NCBI GenBank assembly: GCA_021780905.1
Contig: JAJXXW010000085.1
Coordinates: 1-64,000, forward strand
Source: a bacterium
Lineage (GTDB): Bacteria; Verrucomicrobiota; Verrucomicrobiia; Limisphaerales; UBA11358
DNA: 64,000 nt
Direction of reading: 5' to 3'
In this document: piece by piece, positions 62,470-64,000 of the stretch
How positions within the stretch are numbered: position 1 is the stretch's first letter
Layout: each line of letters opens with the position of its first letter
Translations under genes and position numbers: made by a program
The notes under the pieces: model-generated
What the model saw: only the letters and a program-made list of their open reading frames with translations
Told to the model about the DNA's origin: nothing
Database searches by the model: none

Positions 62470-64000
62470 TCACCAGAAAATCCAGTTCAAAATCACGCAG
62501 CAAATGAGCAGCGCGATGCCAATCACACCGGGCTGTTGGTAGAATGGCAAATGGTCAGCCTTGATTTTCGGGGTCAGCGAATAGACGAGGCCTTTCAAAT
62601 CCGCGTCGGATTTCGTCGGCTCCGTTACCAGCGAAATCACCAGCGTGAGCGTAAAGCAGGCGATAAACGCAAACGCCGCAAGCCAGAAATTCTGCGCCAT
62701 GTCACTGGGAAAAGTCTGCACGACGCTCAAGTAACCGCCTTTCACGCCCGGCAGATTCCCTTTTGAAATCGTCAGCGCATGAAACAAGGCCGAGCAACCG
62801 ATGCCGCCGAATAGACCAAGGAACGCGCCGGTGGCCGTCGTGCGTTTCCAAAACATACCGAGTAGGAACGTCGCAAACAGCGGCGCGTTCACGAAGCCGA
62901 ACACGAGCTGGATGATGTCCATCGCGTTGTTGTATTGCGCGGCAAAATACGCCGCGCCAATGCTCAAGACAATGCCGACGACCGTGATGGCTTTGCCCAT
63001 CCAGAAATAATGCGCGTCGCTTTTGTTCCGCGCAAAATAGGCCTGATACAAGTCGTAGGTGAACACGGTGTTGAAGGCGGTGACGTTGCCCGCCATACCG
63101 GACATGAACGAGGCGAGCAACGCCGTCAGCGCGAGACCGAGCAAACCGGCCGGACAATATTTTTTCACAAGCGAAAGAATCACACCGTCGTAGTCGTATT
63201 CGGAAATGCTGTTGTAAAGGCCGGCTTCAATTTCCTTGTCCGTCAGTTTGCCCGCCGCGCTGGCCTGGATAAGTGAGCCGATTTTTTCGCCGTCCACTTT
63301 TTTGCCAAGCGCGACGCTGACCGCCACCACTCCGGCAGTCGGATTCGCCGCATCCGCCGCTTTCACAGCGGCCATGGCCTTGGCATAATTTGCCGGCGCG
63401 ACCATCGGCGGCGGCACACGATAACCTTTGTCCGGCATCGAGGTCAGCGCGATGGCGATCATGCCCGGCACGATGACCAGGAACGGAAAAAACATTTTCG
63501 GCACGGCGGCCACCAGCGGCGTGTTGCGCGCGGCGGTCATGTTGCGCGCAGCCATCGCACGCTGGACGACGAGAAAATTCGTGCACCAGTAACCGAAGCC
63601 CAGCACGAAGCAAAGGCCGAACCCCATCGCAAAAATATCCACACCCATCGGATTGGCGGTTGGCCCGGCTAGCAACGGCTGCCAGGCGCTTGACCAAGCA
63701 TTTTCGCCGTAGCCGTTGGCTTTGGAGACACCATGGAGCGCGGCGGTCATCTTGCCCCAGCCGCCGACATCTTTCAGGCCGAGATAAACCACCGGCGCGA
63801 AGCCTAGGACGATCATGAAAAACTGCAGCACCTCCGTGTAAATCGCCGAGGTCAAACCGCCTTTCAAAACATAGAGCAGCACCACGCCGGAGCAAATCCA
63901 CAGATACACGTCATAACTGCCTAGGTGAAGAAGCCCCAAATGGATGTTGAATTGCCACGGCAGCAAATTGGCCAGCAGTTTTGCCAGCGCGTTCATGGAA
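62470..64000 (-). CDS. Sodium:solute symporter, 5' end beyond window
   Basis: At least 509 codons of an SSS-family transporter. Many hydrophobic helices are visible, with YVLKGGLTSAIYTEVLQFF near the N-terminal end of the visible part. This motif normally lies after the fourth or fifth helix, so the first helices and real start are beyond base 64000; the in-frame Met at 63996 is internal. ALTALLASFMSGMAGNVTAF is the sodium-binding helix region and FATFLLGMFWKRTTATGAF is typical of SGLT-like members. A soluble insert (about 190-270) lies between helices. Probably imports a sugar or related solute with sodium. Confidence 0.9.
   Translation of the reverse strand, partial: SMNALAKLLANLLPWQFNIHLGLLHLGSYDVYLWICSGVVLLYVLKGGLTSAIYTEVLQFFMIVLGFAPVVYLGLKDVGGWGKMTAALHGVSKANGYGENAWSSAWQPLLAGPTANPMGVDIFAMGFGLCFVLGFGYWCTNFLVVQRAMAARNMTAARNTPLVAAVPKMFFPFLVIVPGMIAIALTSMPDKGYRVPPPMVAPANYAKAMAAVKAADAANPTAGVVAVSVALGKKVDGEKIGSLIQASAAGKLTDKEIEAGLYNSISEYDYDGVILSLVKKYCPAGLLGLALTALLASFMSGMAGNVTAFNTVFTYDLYQAYFARNKSDAHYFWMGKAITVVGIVLSIGAAYFAAQYNNAMDIIQLVFGFVNAPLFATFLLGMFWKRTTATGAFLGLFGGIGCSALFHALTISKGNLPGVKGGYLSVVQTFPSDMAQNFWLAAFAFIACFTLTLVISLVTEPTKSDADLKGLVYSLTPKIKADHLPFYQQPGVIGIALLICCVILNWIFW

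Noticed and set aside
1-64000. tRNA or rRNA genes
   Set aside because: Looked for GTTCGAATC-type T-arm words and acceptor pairing while reading; only coding-sequence matches such as those inside rpoN were met, so none is called.

Overview
This 64 kb window reads as chromosomal DNA of a member of the Verrucomicrobiota. The best marker is the Verrucomicrobia/Planctomycetes-restricted Minf_1886-type protein at 58837-59256. Supporting signs are an S23/four-helix-bundle gene, several small conserved hypotheticals, moderately high GC with many short palindromic word repeats, and a housekeeping complement (serS, lepA, frr, mnmE, rpoN, smc) with no plasmid or phage backbone. No rRNA or tRNA gene was recognised.

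Region 1 (1-7041) is a type II CRISPR-Cas locus, cut by the left window edge. It has 11 identical 36-bp repeats with ten 30-bp spacers, and a co-oriented tracrRNA gene with its own promoter and intrinsic terminator directly after the last repeat. Convergent to these lie cas9-cas1-cas2 on the minus strand. A four-helix-bundle gene bracketed by AT-rich palindromes separates cas1 from cas2. Upstream of cas9 is a degenerate 21-bp tandem repeat that, on the minus strand, keeps a heptad-repeat reading frame broken by one stop.

Region 2 (7042-18181) holds an FN3 protein, a LysR regulator with a T-N11-A dyad, and then dabB-dabA-purK-purE-pyc. This joins an inorganic-carbon uptake complex to two bicarbonate-consuming carboxylating enzymes (PurK and pyruvate carboxylase), with PurE as the partner of PurK.

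Region 3 (18182-29371) carries lepA, lepB, an SDR enzyme, a response regulator, glgA, serS, leuD and a GH20-family gene that contains an in-frame inverted-repeat insert.

Region 4 (29372-31727) is decayed: a cydA/cydB remnant, an intact SDR gene and a frameshifted transporter remnant.

Region 5 (31728-47843) holds a NapH/NapG-like ferredoxin fusion, rpoN and hpf, an amidohydrolase, bioF-bioA, mnmE with two membrane or small genes, ftsB-like, frr, a double-SIS protein resembling glucokinase regulatory protein, and a GlcD-GlcF-type fusion.

Region 6 (47997-64000) holds a methyltransferase with lolD and lolC/E, a DUF4139 protein, an SGNH hydrolase, smc, an FAH-family enzyme, the Minf_1886 pair, an M16 peptidase, a broken secreted-protein gene and a sodium:solute symporter cut by the right edge.

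All assignments come from reading the sequence and recalled family motifs; no database search was run.
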